This document shows, in pieces, positions 36,101 to 41,179 of a DNA stretch of 64,000 nt. The DNA is from Chrysoperla carnea (Eukaryota > Arthropoda > Insecta > Neuroptera > Chrysopidae): positions 96,767,435-96,831,434 of the forward strand of contig NC_058338.1 in assembly GCF_905475395.1 (NCBI RefSeq), written 5' to 3'. The position numbers and the translations under genes are program-made. A model generated the notes under the pieces. It was not told the DNA's origin and ran no database searches. It saw only the letters and a program-made list of their open reading frames with translations. Each line of letters begins with the position of its first letter. Within the stretch, counting starts at the first letter, position 1.

Positions 36101-39100
36101 AAAATATTGTTAATAAACAAATGTCTAACATGTTGAAAAACTTTTAGATAAATTTCCAACTATAATTAATTCTTTTAAATTAATATTTAATATCTTAAAA
36201 AAATGATTTAGGGTGAGATACTCGTTTTTGGCGATATTACAAACATCTAAAAATAGCTCAAAAGATCTATTTTCAGCGTTAAATTAAAATTATAAATAAT
36301 AGAGACCGAGAGTGGAACGAGAGTTTTTATTGGAAATTTTCTCCTCTTTAAGAATCTTTTTTATCCTTAGTTGCTTATAACTTTTTAAATTTTTATGTGC
36401 GAAAAATGCTTCTAGCTCATTTTTAAACTTATTAAGTAGTTTAATAATCGCTGACCACTTTTTCAATTTTTCTCTCAAATAAGATGTTTCTGCTTAGCTC
36501 TACACTCCATAATATTCTACACTCACACCTCTCTGGTTGGTTCCGAAATAATAGTGCATTATTCTATTTTTTCGGGGAAAATATGACTAAAAATATCATG
36601 ATAGTTACATACCTGTAAACGATCTAACATTGCACGCAGAATATTATCACATAATTTATCATCTAATTCGGCTTGTTCACCAAGGAAAACTAATATTTTG
36701 TTCACAAATTGACACAATCGATAACGAAAATCAGATGAGTTCGATCGATGATACTACAAAATAAAAATATTAAATAACTGATGGCATCCAAATTCATTCA
36801 TTATTCACTCAAAATTCTCACCTTTAAAGAATACTTAAATATTTCCGCCAAAAATGGATGCATTTCTAATTCATCGTCATTTTCAGGATTTGGTACTTCT
36901 TCGAATGAGGTACAGAATTTTGCAGCAAAATCCAAACAACGCTCAACATATGGATTTTTCTCACCGATTTGTAATGGTATTTGTAAACATTTTACGAACA
37001 AATCAAAAAATACGTCTTGCTCAACCTAAAAGTTAAAAAATTTCATGTGTTTAAAAATGATTCCCGTGTAAGCTCATGTTTAAAACAAGTGGCTTTCAAA
37101 CCACAAAAAAACTATTGTTTTTTTTTTAATTCCCTTTATTTTAGTAAACGACGAGAAAAAAATTTTGATCTGTAGATTTCGATGAAAATTTAGAATTAAA
37201 GTTTGTGAAGGCTATAAATCAAAAGTTATATGGCGAGGAGTGATGTTTTTGACCAGAAGATGGTAACCACTCCTTAGGAAGTGGAAAAATACATGTTACA
37301 TAAGTAAAAAAGTGTCATTTAAGTATAATTCGTAAAATAAACACTTTCCCAGTTATTGACGATTGAAATTCGAAATATTTAACGTTAAATAACTGAAAAA
37401 TTTGACGTTTTTTTGAAAAAATTATACATCATACAATTTTTAAAGTACTATTCAAGTCATTTGCACGAAAATTAACGGAGTTATAATGAAAAGTAAGTTT
37501 CTCGTACCTTTTTATACCATGCATATATAAAATATACATAGTATATTAAGTTTAGTCCAAAGTTTGTAACGCTTAAAAATAATGATGCTAGGAAAAAAAT
37601 TTTGTCATAGGTGTTCATAAAATCACCTGATTAGTCCATTTCCGTCCGTCCGTCCGTCTGTGGACACGATAACTCAAAAACGAAAAAAGATATCGAGCTG
37701 AAATTTTTACAGCATACTCAGGACGTAAAAAATGAGGGCAAGTTCGTAAATGAGCATCATAGGTCAATTGGGTCTTGGGTCCGTAGGACCCATCTTGTAA
37801 ACCGTTAGAGATAGAACAAAAGTTTAAATGTAAAAAATGTTCCTTATCAAAAATTAAACAACTTTTGTTTGAAACATTTTTTCGTAAACATCACTGTTTA
37901 CCCGTGAGGGCGCCAATTAGACGGAACTAGGTACTATACTTGATTATCAGTTATGTATGTGTCACATGTTTGTATGTGTTATGTGATAAAGAAATCAACA
38001 CTGACTATGCATGGTATTTCAACAATTAACTCAGTCAATTGTTTGTTTCACTTGTTTTATGTTTTATTCAGCACAAAAACTGATGAATTTTCCACGGGAA
38101 TTAAAATTAATGCTTGCCGCTTTCCAATTTACTTTATTTAGGTACTGACAACATGCTCAAAAAGTTCGAGCAGTTTCGGATATATATTTTTTTAAATATT
38201 GGAATTTAAATGCAAACAAGACTTTATCGTTAAATTACTCGAAAAATAATTAAGTTTAGCAAAAATTAAGCTCTTTTTCTGCAGAAAATTTTACATTCAA
38301 AACTTTTTTTTATAACTTTATTTTTCGAGTTATTTAACGATAGATAAAGAAACTTTTTTTGCATTTAAATTTCAATATTTTGAAAACTATATATCAGTAC
38401 TTAAATAAAGTAAATTGGAAAGCGGCAAAGCATTAATTCTAGTTCCCGTGGTAAATTAAACAGATTTTGTGCTAAAAATATAAAAAAAAATGTACTAGAT
38501 ACTTTCATTTCATTATAACTTCGTTAATTTTTGTGTAAATGACTTGAGACTTTTTTCATTTTTAAGATTTTTATAGTACTTTAAAAAGTGCACGATTTCA
38601 AAAAACGCCATATTTTTCAGTTATTTAACGTTAAATACTCCGAATTTCAATCGTCAATAACTCGGAAAGTGTTGACTTTTTGAAATATACTTAAATGACA
38701 CTATTTGATAAGATTTCATCATTCTATCGATTTCCGTTGTCACTTTCAACCTCAAGAAGGGGTGAATATCACCGTGTCTGGTCAAATGCACCCCTCAGCA
38801 CAATATAACTTTTGTTTATTAGAGTCTTATCTACTTACCGTCAAATTTTCAGGTCAATCGAAGCTATAAGGTTTTTTGAGGAAAAAAAACTAAAACTTTG
38901 GGTTCAAGTTACAAAAAATATATACAGGGCTAGTTTGAGTTGACATATGCTTGAAACTCGATAAATTTAACCGAGACTCCATTTCCTTCGGAAATTCGCT
39001 CAAGAAACCGAATCGGAGCTGTTGCTGAGAAATAAGAAGTTAAAATCTTGACAGACGCGACTAATAATAGTTATAACTTAACTGTTGCCCTTTGAATATC

Positions 39101-39755
39101 CTGCGAATATCTCGATTTTTGATGGTTTAAAAGAAAATAAACAAAAACAATCTTAAAGTACTCGTTATTTTATAGGTATTGATTGGTCAAAATTAATAAG
39201 TTATGACCTTTTTAAATTTTATTACTTTTTTTTTTTCGAAAATTTGATTTCAAAACGAATAAACGAAATAACAAAAATTTGAACATTCAATACTTGAAGA
39301 AACTCAAGACGAAACTAAACCAACCATCTAGAATAAAATCGATAAACTTGACATCGAATTATCAGGGTACAAAATTAGAAAATCATGGCATTATTCTAAA
39401 GGTTTAACGTACCCCCGTACTTTTTATGTAAAAAAAAAAAAAAATCAATTTCATAAAAATCTCAATGTTACAAGTCCCCTTAAACTTAATACACATGGTC
39501 GATGAACTTGCAACGAAAGTAGCTCAAAGTTTATTAAGACTTAAAAACTAAATATAAAAATCATATTTTATAAAATATTCTTACCAAAGGGAATAAATTT
39601 TGTAAAACCTTCAAACATTTTTCATGGTACGATGTATTTTGTTGAACATTTAGAAAGACAGTCTTCAGTTCGCGTAACAAATCATTTTTACTAATTGTTT
39701 TCATACTTGTATTCTCTTCATCTTGTCTCGTTTTCTTGTTACGTTTTCGAACCAT
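14987..39755 (-). CDS. NCAPG: Condensin I complex subunit 3 (Cap-G / NCAPG), complete 14-exon gene
   Basis: HEAT-repeat subunit of condensin, the SMC2/SMC4 complex that compacts and resolves mitotic chromosomes; Cap-G is expected to act with Cap-H and Cap-D2 on chromatin. I joined 14 exons by GT-AG sites with consistent phases: 39755-39585, 37025-36822, 36753-36613, 33525-32849, 32117-31781, 29884-29726, 26886-26635, 24836-24516, 20440-20323, 18990-18749, 18705-18496, 16671-16411, 16337-16225 and 15119-14987, giving 3339 nt and about 1112 aa. Exon order follows vertebrate NCAPG as I remember it: an N-terminal block with ERCLDFAAKF, the KVRTQAVIALHRLQ HEAT segment, DPSPQVRRAVVNNL, the GRNNLLKLIKEMLL region, an acidic SDDEEDE loop, LIILWFNP, and EEFAKAFLPT. 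The C-terminus is a polar Asn/Thr tract followed by a basic Ser/Arg tail, as usual for Cap-G. Length is close to the family norm (about 1000 to 1350). Only the exon 11 donor and the exact exon 5 acceptor are uncertain. The introns are packed with mobile elements. Confidence 0.95.
15120..16224 (-). other. Cap-G intron 13
   Basis: A 1.1-kb intron with no inverted repeat or element end that I can recognise. It is one of the few long Cap-G introns that looks free of obvious mobile DNA. Confidence 0.6.
16225..16337 (-). CDS. NCAPG: Cap-G exon 13
   Basis: Residues 1032-1069, acidic/serine-rich (DTASSVGSPRSLKN, STSEAEE). The donor GTAAGT is perfect and cuts a codon in phase 2. Without splicing the frame meets TAA at once. 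A 73-nt intron separates it from exon 12. Confidence 0.85.
16411..16671 (-). CDS. NCAPG: Cap-G exon 12 (Asn/Thr-rich tract)
   Basis: Residues 945-1031. It opens ATKNKNYIRCVRKFMQQI, then carries a low-complexity Asn/Thr/Ser stretch, and closes with ELKKDILNKSLRVALTRFDE. The acceptor TATAAACAG and donor GTAAAT are good. Low-complexity C-termini are typical of Cap-G. Confidence 0.85.
17083..18170. mobile_element. TA-flanked foldback element in Cap-G intron 11
   Basis: Ends ATTCAGTAAC and GTTACTGTAA, flanked by TA. The segment TAGTCTGCATCAAATTCGG pairs with CCGGATTTGATGCAGACTG. The interior repeats a unit with CCTTTAGGATTATAATCGCC twice (near 17690 and 17990). A shorter copy is at 8667-9130. Confidence 0.7.
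18496..18705 (-). CDS. NCAPG: Cap-G exon 11 (3' boundary uncertain)
   Basis: Residues 875-944. ANVHNYLAVTLCDEILKNG and DVRTVEGLESAI fit the family's VHDNLAMKICNEIL and RTCLRALEKI. Exon 12 needs a phase-0 donor. The best-placed site, after SAI (GTTTTT), is weak; another phase-0 GT (GTGATA) lies about 54 nt downstream in the open frame. Confidence 0.82.
18706..18748 (-). other. 43-nt Cap-G intron 10
   Basis: GTGAGA donor and TTCTTGTTTTAG acceptor. The length is not divisible by three, and reading through gives an open but non-homologous frame. Removing it joins HGNKI to ANVHNYLAV, as expected for the family. Confidence 0.82.
18749..18990 (-). CDS. NCAPG: Cap-G exon 10
   Basis: Residues 794-874. 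SKMRQVLGVMLNHFA, EEFAKAFLPTIRTVLDAP and SPLAHVDVDTVINFLL align with the family's LRHCLGVFFPVFA, EEAFLPTLQTLANAP and SPLAEIDI. It ends at AAGATC before GTGAGA, leading into a 43-nt intron. Confidence 0.92.
19003..19800. repeat. Recurrent family F and related sequence in Cap-G intron 9
   Basis: At least three partial units in mixed orientation: AAAATGTTTCAAACA at 19027, ACTCCCTATCTTTTATAG at 19620 and TCTAACGGTTTACAAGAT at 19779. They share the tract that also occurs at 14.3, 27.5 and 35.3 kb. Confidence 0.65.
20323..20440 (-). CDS. NCAPG: Cap-G exon 9
   Basis: Residues 755-794. FRTIAAQGLILLLDCGKF and LTRLIILWFNPAT match the family's AAEGLAKL and LSRLILLWYNPVT. Acceptor TTTTCTAG, donor GTAAAT, ending in phase 1. 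The exon is only 118 nt, but identity is clear. Confidence 0.92.
20577..21160 (+). mobile_element. Non-LTR retrotransposon 3' fragment (Jockey-like) in Cap-G intron 8
   Basis: Antisense to Cap-G. It preserves the end of an RNase H-like region (TADLLTQEG-type and SPEAVISIAW) and then the ACLTETPTCRDCTEEDETPY zinc-knuckle-like end seen downstream of RNase H in Jockey-type ORF2. The 3' tail is GGTACCCTTTTTATG then ATTATTATTA. Several stops; 5' truncated. Confidence 0.7.
21235..23018. mobile_element. 1.8-kb palindromic foldback element in Cap-G intron 8
   Basis: The left end GGAAAAAATTAGTTGCAGGA is repeated inverted at the right end. The arms run about 21235-21960 and 22405-23018, with segments such as GGAAAGGGGTGCGCCGG and CTATTTGTTACCTGTCGTTT mirrored. 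The right arm lacks about 100 nt present in the left. The 0.45-kb centre has no recognisable gene. A fragment of one arm also lies inside the element at 30055-30728. Confidence 0.8.
23058..24402. mobile_element. TA-flanked TIR element in Cap-G intron 8
   Basis: Ends AGGGGTTATATCCAGTT and AACTGGATATAGCCCCT, with TA outside each. 1.35 kb with no recognised transposase. It contains a 150-nt direct tandem duplication. Confidence 0.7.
23388..23690. repeat. Direct tandem duplication, about 150 nt x2
   Basis: Both units contain ATATGTGGCTTATACCAATC, AACACCTTAAGGTCTAGCC and GAGCCGTTTTTGAGAAAACC in the same order. Confidence 0.9.
24516..24836 (-). CDS. NCAPG: Cap-G exon 8 (acidic loop)
   Basis: Residues 648-754. 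EVIKTALCAVFDLLLIYD is a HEAT helix pair. A linker follows containing the acidic run EDISDDEEDEIETQD, then NEIISCILSFLDDE. The opposite strand is also open here (24547-24825) but is only the shadow of this exon. Donor GTAAGT, phase 0. Confidence 0.93.
24945..25337 (+). mobile_element. Non-LTR retrotransposon 3' fragment, copy 2, part 1
   Basis: In Cap-G intron 7. It contains GAGGAGTCATCTCAAACGTT and reads through LTGHC-, MGISDNPTCKTCLEKDET in plus-strand frames, the region after RNase H in Jockey-like ORF2. It is interrupted at 25338 by a TIR element and resumes at 26131. Confidence 0.75.
25338..26130. mobile_element. TIR element with ATA target duplication, inserted in the LINE copy
   Basis: Ends TAGTTAGAGAGCTGGCC and GGTCAACTCTCTAACTA. 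The 3-bp ATA is duplicated (25335-25337 and 26131-26133). Removing the 793 bp rejoins the LINE sequence, which matches copy 1 (CCATATATGTTATTTGCACC). It carries a SINE. A 3-bp target would fit PIF/Harbinger, but no transposase is present. Confidence 0.75.
25672..25885 (-). mobile_element. tRNA-derived SINE
   Basis: Minus-strand head has an A box (GGCTCAGTGGTCGAGAGG, 25861-25878) and a B box (GGTTCGAGTCC, 25802-25812) at normal spacing with a long variable region, like tRNA-Leu/Ser. The head does not close into a functional cloverleaf. A unique body of about 130 nt follows, ending in an AT-rich tail. Exact ends are uncertain. Confidence 0.75.
26131..26335 (+). mobile_element. Non-LTR retrotransposon 3' fragment, copy 2, part 2
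   Basis: Continues the LINE after the insertion: ATGTTATTTGCACCTA, CCTTGGTCTAAGTGCTAGTA, GCGGTACCC and an ATT-repeat tail. Confidence 0.75.
26635..26886 (-). CDS. NCAPG: Cap-G exon 7
   Basis: Residues 564-647. NRVLKALDIVAAMFQ and ESAALKCLACCSYLDEELA correspond to the family's VRNLAVLCLGCCGLQNQDFA helix pair. Phase 0; the exon reads to FFYR before a GTACTG donor. Confidence 0.92.
27440..27660. repeat. Repeat related to 19.6-19.9 kb
   Basis: Shares AGCTATCTGCAAATTTTCAA and AAAATTGGCATATCTAGGTC-like phrases with the Cap-G intron 9 repeat. Confidence 0.6.
28078..28330. repeat. Compact inverted repeat (hairpin) in Cap-G intron 6
   Basis: CAGTAGTTTACATAGCGACT at 28146 pairs with AGTCGCTATGTAAACTACTG at 28227. 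The stem extends through CAGTCGGGGCC / GGCCCCGACTG around a loop of about 30 nt. Weaker complementarity continues outward through T-rich arms. Confidence 0.8.
29006..29619. mobile_element. TA-flanked TIR MITE in Cap-G intron 6
   Basis: Ends CAGGGTGCTTTTTTAACTTG and CAAGCATATGCCAACTTAAA...CCTG, with TA outside each. A related end (ATATGCTTGAAACTCGATAA) occurs at 38945. Non-coding. Confidence 0.75.
29726..29884 (-). CDS. NCAPG: Cap-G exon 6 (coiled-coil-like linker)
   Basis: Residues 511-563, phase 0 at both ends. The sequence KDYIKAAEIKEEIKQITEKL is helical, Glu/Lys-rich and matches the family segment with DFNRASELKEEIKALED. It joins KRRKEVK of exon 5 to exon 7. Confidence 0.9.
30055..30728. 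mobile_element. TA-flanked TIR MITE, family with 45767-46538, in Cap-G intron 5
   Basis: Ends CAGTGTGTCCCCGGATAGAG and CTCTATCCGTGGACACACTG, with TA outside each. It contains about 165 nt (30125-30290) of the foldback found at 21235-23018, so it has an older insertion or a chimeric origin. Confidence 0.8.
30870..31150. repeat. Inverted repeat in Cap-G intron 5
   Basis: GATTTTCAGCAAAACGGTAA pairs with TTACCGTTTTGCTGAAAATC around a centre near 31020. Half of the same unit recurs at 48960-49200. Confidence 0.75.
31781..32117 (-). CDS. NCAPG: Cap-G exon 5
   Basis: Residues 398-510. It contains EAGRNNLLKLIKEMLL and HPKERIATVIEIITEITEP, then an acidic EELEIEESDDSKRRKEVK end. The donor is GTTTGT in phase 0. 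Two AG acceptors fit the frame, at 32117 (used here, behind a good pyrimidine tract) and about 28 nt upstream; the second would add nine residues. Confidence 0.9.
32594..32790 (+). mobile_element. Possible short LINE 3'-tail remnant in Cap-G intron 4
   Basis: GTGGTATTCCTCTTATGTC and the ATTATTATTA run resemble the GGTACCC...ATTATTATTA tails at 21.15 and 26.3 kb. The match is short and may be chance. Confidence 0.4.
32849..33525 (-). CDS. NCAPG: Cap-G exon 4 (HEAT repeats)
   Basis: The largest exon, residues 173-398, ending in phase 2 at AAAAG before GTTAGT. It holds consecutive HEAT-like helices: DPKYKVRTQAVIALHRLQ, DPSPQVRRAVVNNLARSI, DTDEKVRRDAYNFIG and GLTDRSKLVKRCVSENLI, then the EHVLYWRYLCEFF block that aligns with the family's IALYWCALCEYL. 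Confidence 0.95.
33526..34088. other. Cap-G intron 3, 3'-flanking part of exon 4 side
   Basis: Mostly unassigned. From about 33890 it contains GCTGATAATGTAACTTTCTA, also present at 6210-6240, and a CATCCATCCATACATCC simple stretch. Confidence 0.45.
34089..34655 (+). repeat. Interspersed repeat starting ACTAGCTTGATACTCGC
   Basis: Begins ACTAGCTTGATACTCGCTCG, TTTCACTGGGCTTAAAAG and ends TTTTTGCGTGAAAGCGTAAC. The start is shared with 57611 (ACTAGCTCGGATCCCGCCCG). Such ACTAGCT... starts are common in insect interspersed repeats; the class is not determined. Confidence 0.55.
35070..35706 (-). repeat. Recurrent family F, long copy
   Basis: Runs from AACAAGTG...AAGAAACAATTGACTGAG to CTATGTATATTTCATATGCA. 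It contains TTTTTTTGACGTCACGTAAA and an expanded (GGAC)n tract at about 35546-35573. Nearly the same as 50977-51628. Confidence 0.85.
35707..35900 (-). repeat. Recurrent family F, partial copy abutting the previous one
   Basis: Restarts with AACAAGTGAAAAGAAACAAT immediately after the preceding copy ends, and stops after TTTGCACC. Confidence 0.75.
36613..36753 (-). CDS. NCAPG: Cap-G exon 3
   Basis: Residues 126-172. It is too short for an ORF-length filter but is clearly coding: RYRLCQFVNKILVFLGEQ and NILRAMLDRLQ align with the family's RFRVCQLINKLL region. A 68-nt intron separates it from exon 2. Acceptor TTTGTAG, donor GTATGT, phase 0. Confidence 0.92.
36822..37025 (-). CDS. NCAPG: Cap-G exon 2
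   Basis: Residues 58-125, phase 0 at both ends (acceptor TTAG, donor GTGAG). It contains NPYVERCLDFAAKFCTSF, the most recognisable N-terminal Cap-G segment, followed by HPFLAEIFKYSLK. Confidence 0.93.
37160..38880. mobile_element. Foldback element split by family F in Cap-G intron 1
   Basis: AGTTATTTAACGTTAAAT (right arm) pairs with ATTTAACGTTAAATAACT (left arm). A second inner pair uses CCGCTTTCCAATTTACTTTA and TAAAGTAAATTGGAAAGCGG. A family F copy (37518-38057) lies between the outer left arm and the inner pair. Confidence 0.7.
37518..38057 (+). repeat. Recurrent family F copy
   Basis: Starts ATACCATGCATATATAAAAT and ends AACTCAGTCAATTGTTTGTT, TCACTTGTT. It contains GTCCGTCCGTCCGTCTGTGG. 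Confidence 0.85.
39585..39755 (-). CDS. NCAPG: Cap-G exon 1 (start codon)
   Basis: Residues 1-57. It begins MVRKRNKKTRQDEEN, a basic start, and ends in phase 0 at CCTTTG followed by a GTAAGA donor. The KCLKVLQNLFPL end joins directly to exon 2 VEQDVFFDLFVKC, matching the first helices of the family. Confidence 0.9.
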
Positions 39756-41017
39756 GTTTTACATATAATTTTATATATTTTTGAGAGCGTTATTAAAGTT
39801 AAGTCGTTATTAATTTTCTAAAAACTTGTAAACAACTGTTTTTGAAGTTTAATGATTTGATTGGTTAACTGACTGATGTTTATACAGTACTGCCAACTAA
39901 AATGATACCAACTTTACAATGGTTATTATACTCTGTGTATATGAAATATGTATCAAGGTATACTAATTTTAGTCCCAAGTTTACAACTAGAGTTAATGAT
40001 ATGAACAAAATTTTGGTAGGCTTGTTCATAAAATCACGTACTTAGTCCATTTCTGGTTGTCCGTCCATCCGTCATCACGATAACTCAAAAACCAAAAAAG
40101 ATATCAAGTTGAAATTTAAATTTATATAGCGTGCTCAGAACGTAAAAAGTGAGTTTTGAGTTCATAAATGAGCAACAATTGGTTTGTGGGTCTGTAGGAC
40201 CCATCTTGTAAATCGTTAAAGATAGAACAAAAGTTTAAATGTAAAGATTGTTTCTTATTAAAGAAAAAAAAAACTTTTGTTTGAAACATTTCTTATAAAC
40301 ATAAACAAGTGTTTAGGTACCTACGAGGGCCTAAATTAGTACAAAATTTATGTGTCCATTTTCCCCGAAACTACAAAAGATAGTGAGTTGAAAATTTGCA
40401 GGTAGCTTCAAGTAGTGGTCTTGTGAAACATTCTCGAAAAATTAAAAAACTAAATTAATGGCGAAAAAAACAGTGGAAAGCGTGAGGAAAAATTTCAACT
40501 CCTATTTACTACGCGAAATTATGCGATTACTATTATTAAACAATATATTGCAAAATGTGATCCGATTTTTTTTAGAAAATTTAATCTGAAATAACTTTTA
40601 CCTCTTTTCGTTTAAATTAGTAGGGAACGATGGTGACACGTTTCCCCAAGGTAGCATCCCAAACTTTTTTAATTTAAGCTCGCCAAAGGTGGGGGGACCA
40701 TATCCCAAAATATGTTTCGGGGACAATTTTTTTTTTTTATCACCTTGAAGGAAAGTTAATAAAAATTTGATTGCAGTATTATCTTTAGGAATCCTCCATA
40801 TACTAGAAAACAAAGAAAAAACGATTTTTATTCGGTAATAAGAATATACATTTGTAATATTCGCAATTATAAAAACGTCATTTTGTTATGGTCTTTATTT
40901 ATGCTTATTTTGAAATAAATATGCCAAGTTGCGGTGTACAGTTAAATTAAAATTACTTATCAATTTAAAGAAATTGATACCTGAACCTGAGTGGCCTTAC
41001 TCAAACAGTTTGAATTT
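39756..41017. promoter_or_regulatory. Divergent intergenic region between Cap-G and ZnF1
   Basis: About 1.26 kb separates the two start codons, so the promoters of both genes must lie here. No TATA box or initiator is clear. A copy of the recurrent 0.5-kb repeat family occupies 39935-40330, roughly 180 nt upstream of the Cap-G start codon. The segment 40600-40815 is open on the minus strand but has no recognisable protein. Confidence 0.5.
39935..40330 (+). repeat. Recurrent family F copy upstream of Cap-G
   Basis: More diverged copy: AATTTTAGTCCCAAGTTTAC, TCCGTCCATCCGTCATC, GGACCCATCTTGTAAATCG. Truncated before the CAATTGTTT terminus. Confidence 0.75.
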
Positions 41018-41179
41018 ATGATGGTCGAGAGTAAAGTCGTTGGATTGGATGATTTTGAAACGATTTGTAGAATTTGTTTAAATAAAAAAGAAAATATGTC
41101 TTTAATTTTTGAAAATTCATTGCTTCCAAATTTAATAAAAACATACAGAGAAATGTTAGAGGAATGTGCTTCAGTACAT
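41018..41179 (+). CDS. ZnF1 exon 1 (ZAD first half)
   Basis: Residues 1-54. It has [19 protein letters not shown] and [11 protein letters not shown], ending in phase 0 before GTAGGT. The second cysteine pair of the ZAD lies in exon 2. Confidence 0.9.

Larger units (their letters stand above)
34656..36520. mobile_element. Foldback element (44430-47118 family) interrupted in Cap-G intron 3
   Basis: The left part has AAAGAATTTATTATCGTTGG. The right part (35945-36490) has the inverted TTAGATAAATTTCCAAC, GTTAAATTAAAATTATAAAT and GGCTTCACGAAGCC seen in the ZnF1 intron 4 element. A family F copy (35070-35706) and a partial one (35707-35900) lie between. Confidence 0.6.

Noticed and set aside
40598-40813. 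71-codon minus-strand frame between Cap-G and ZnF1
   Set aside because: No recognisable homology; it is not in frame with or needed by Cap-G, which already starts at 39755.
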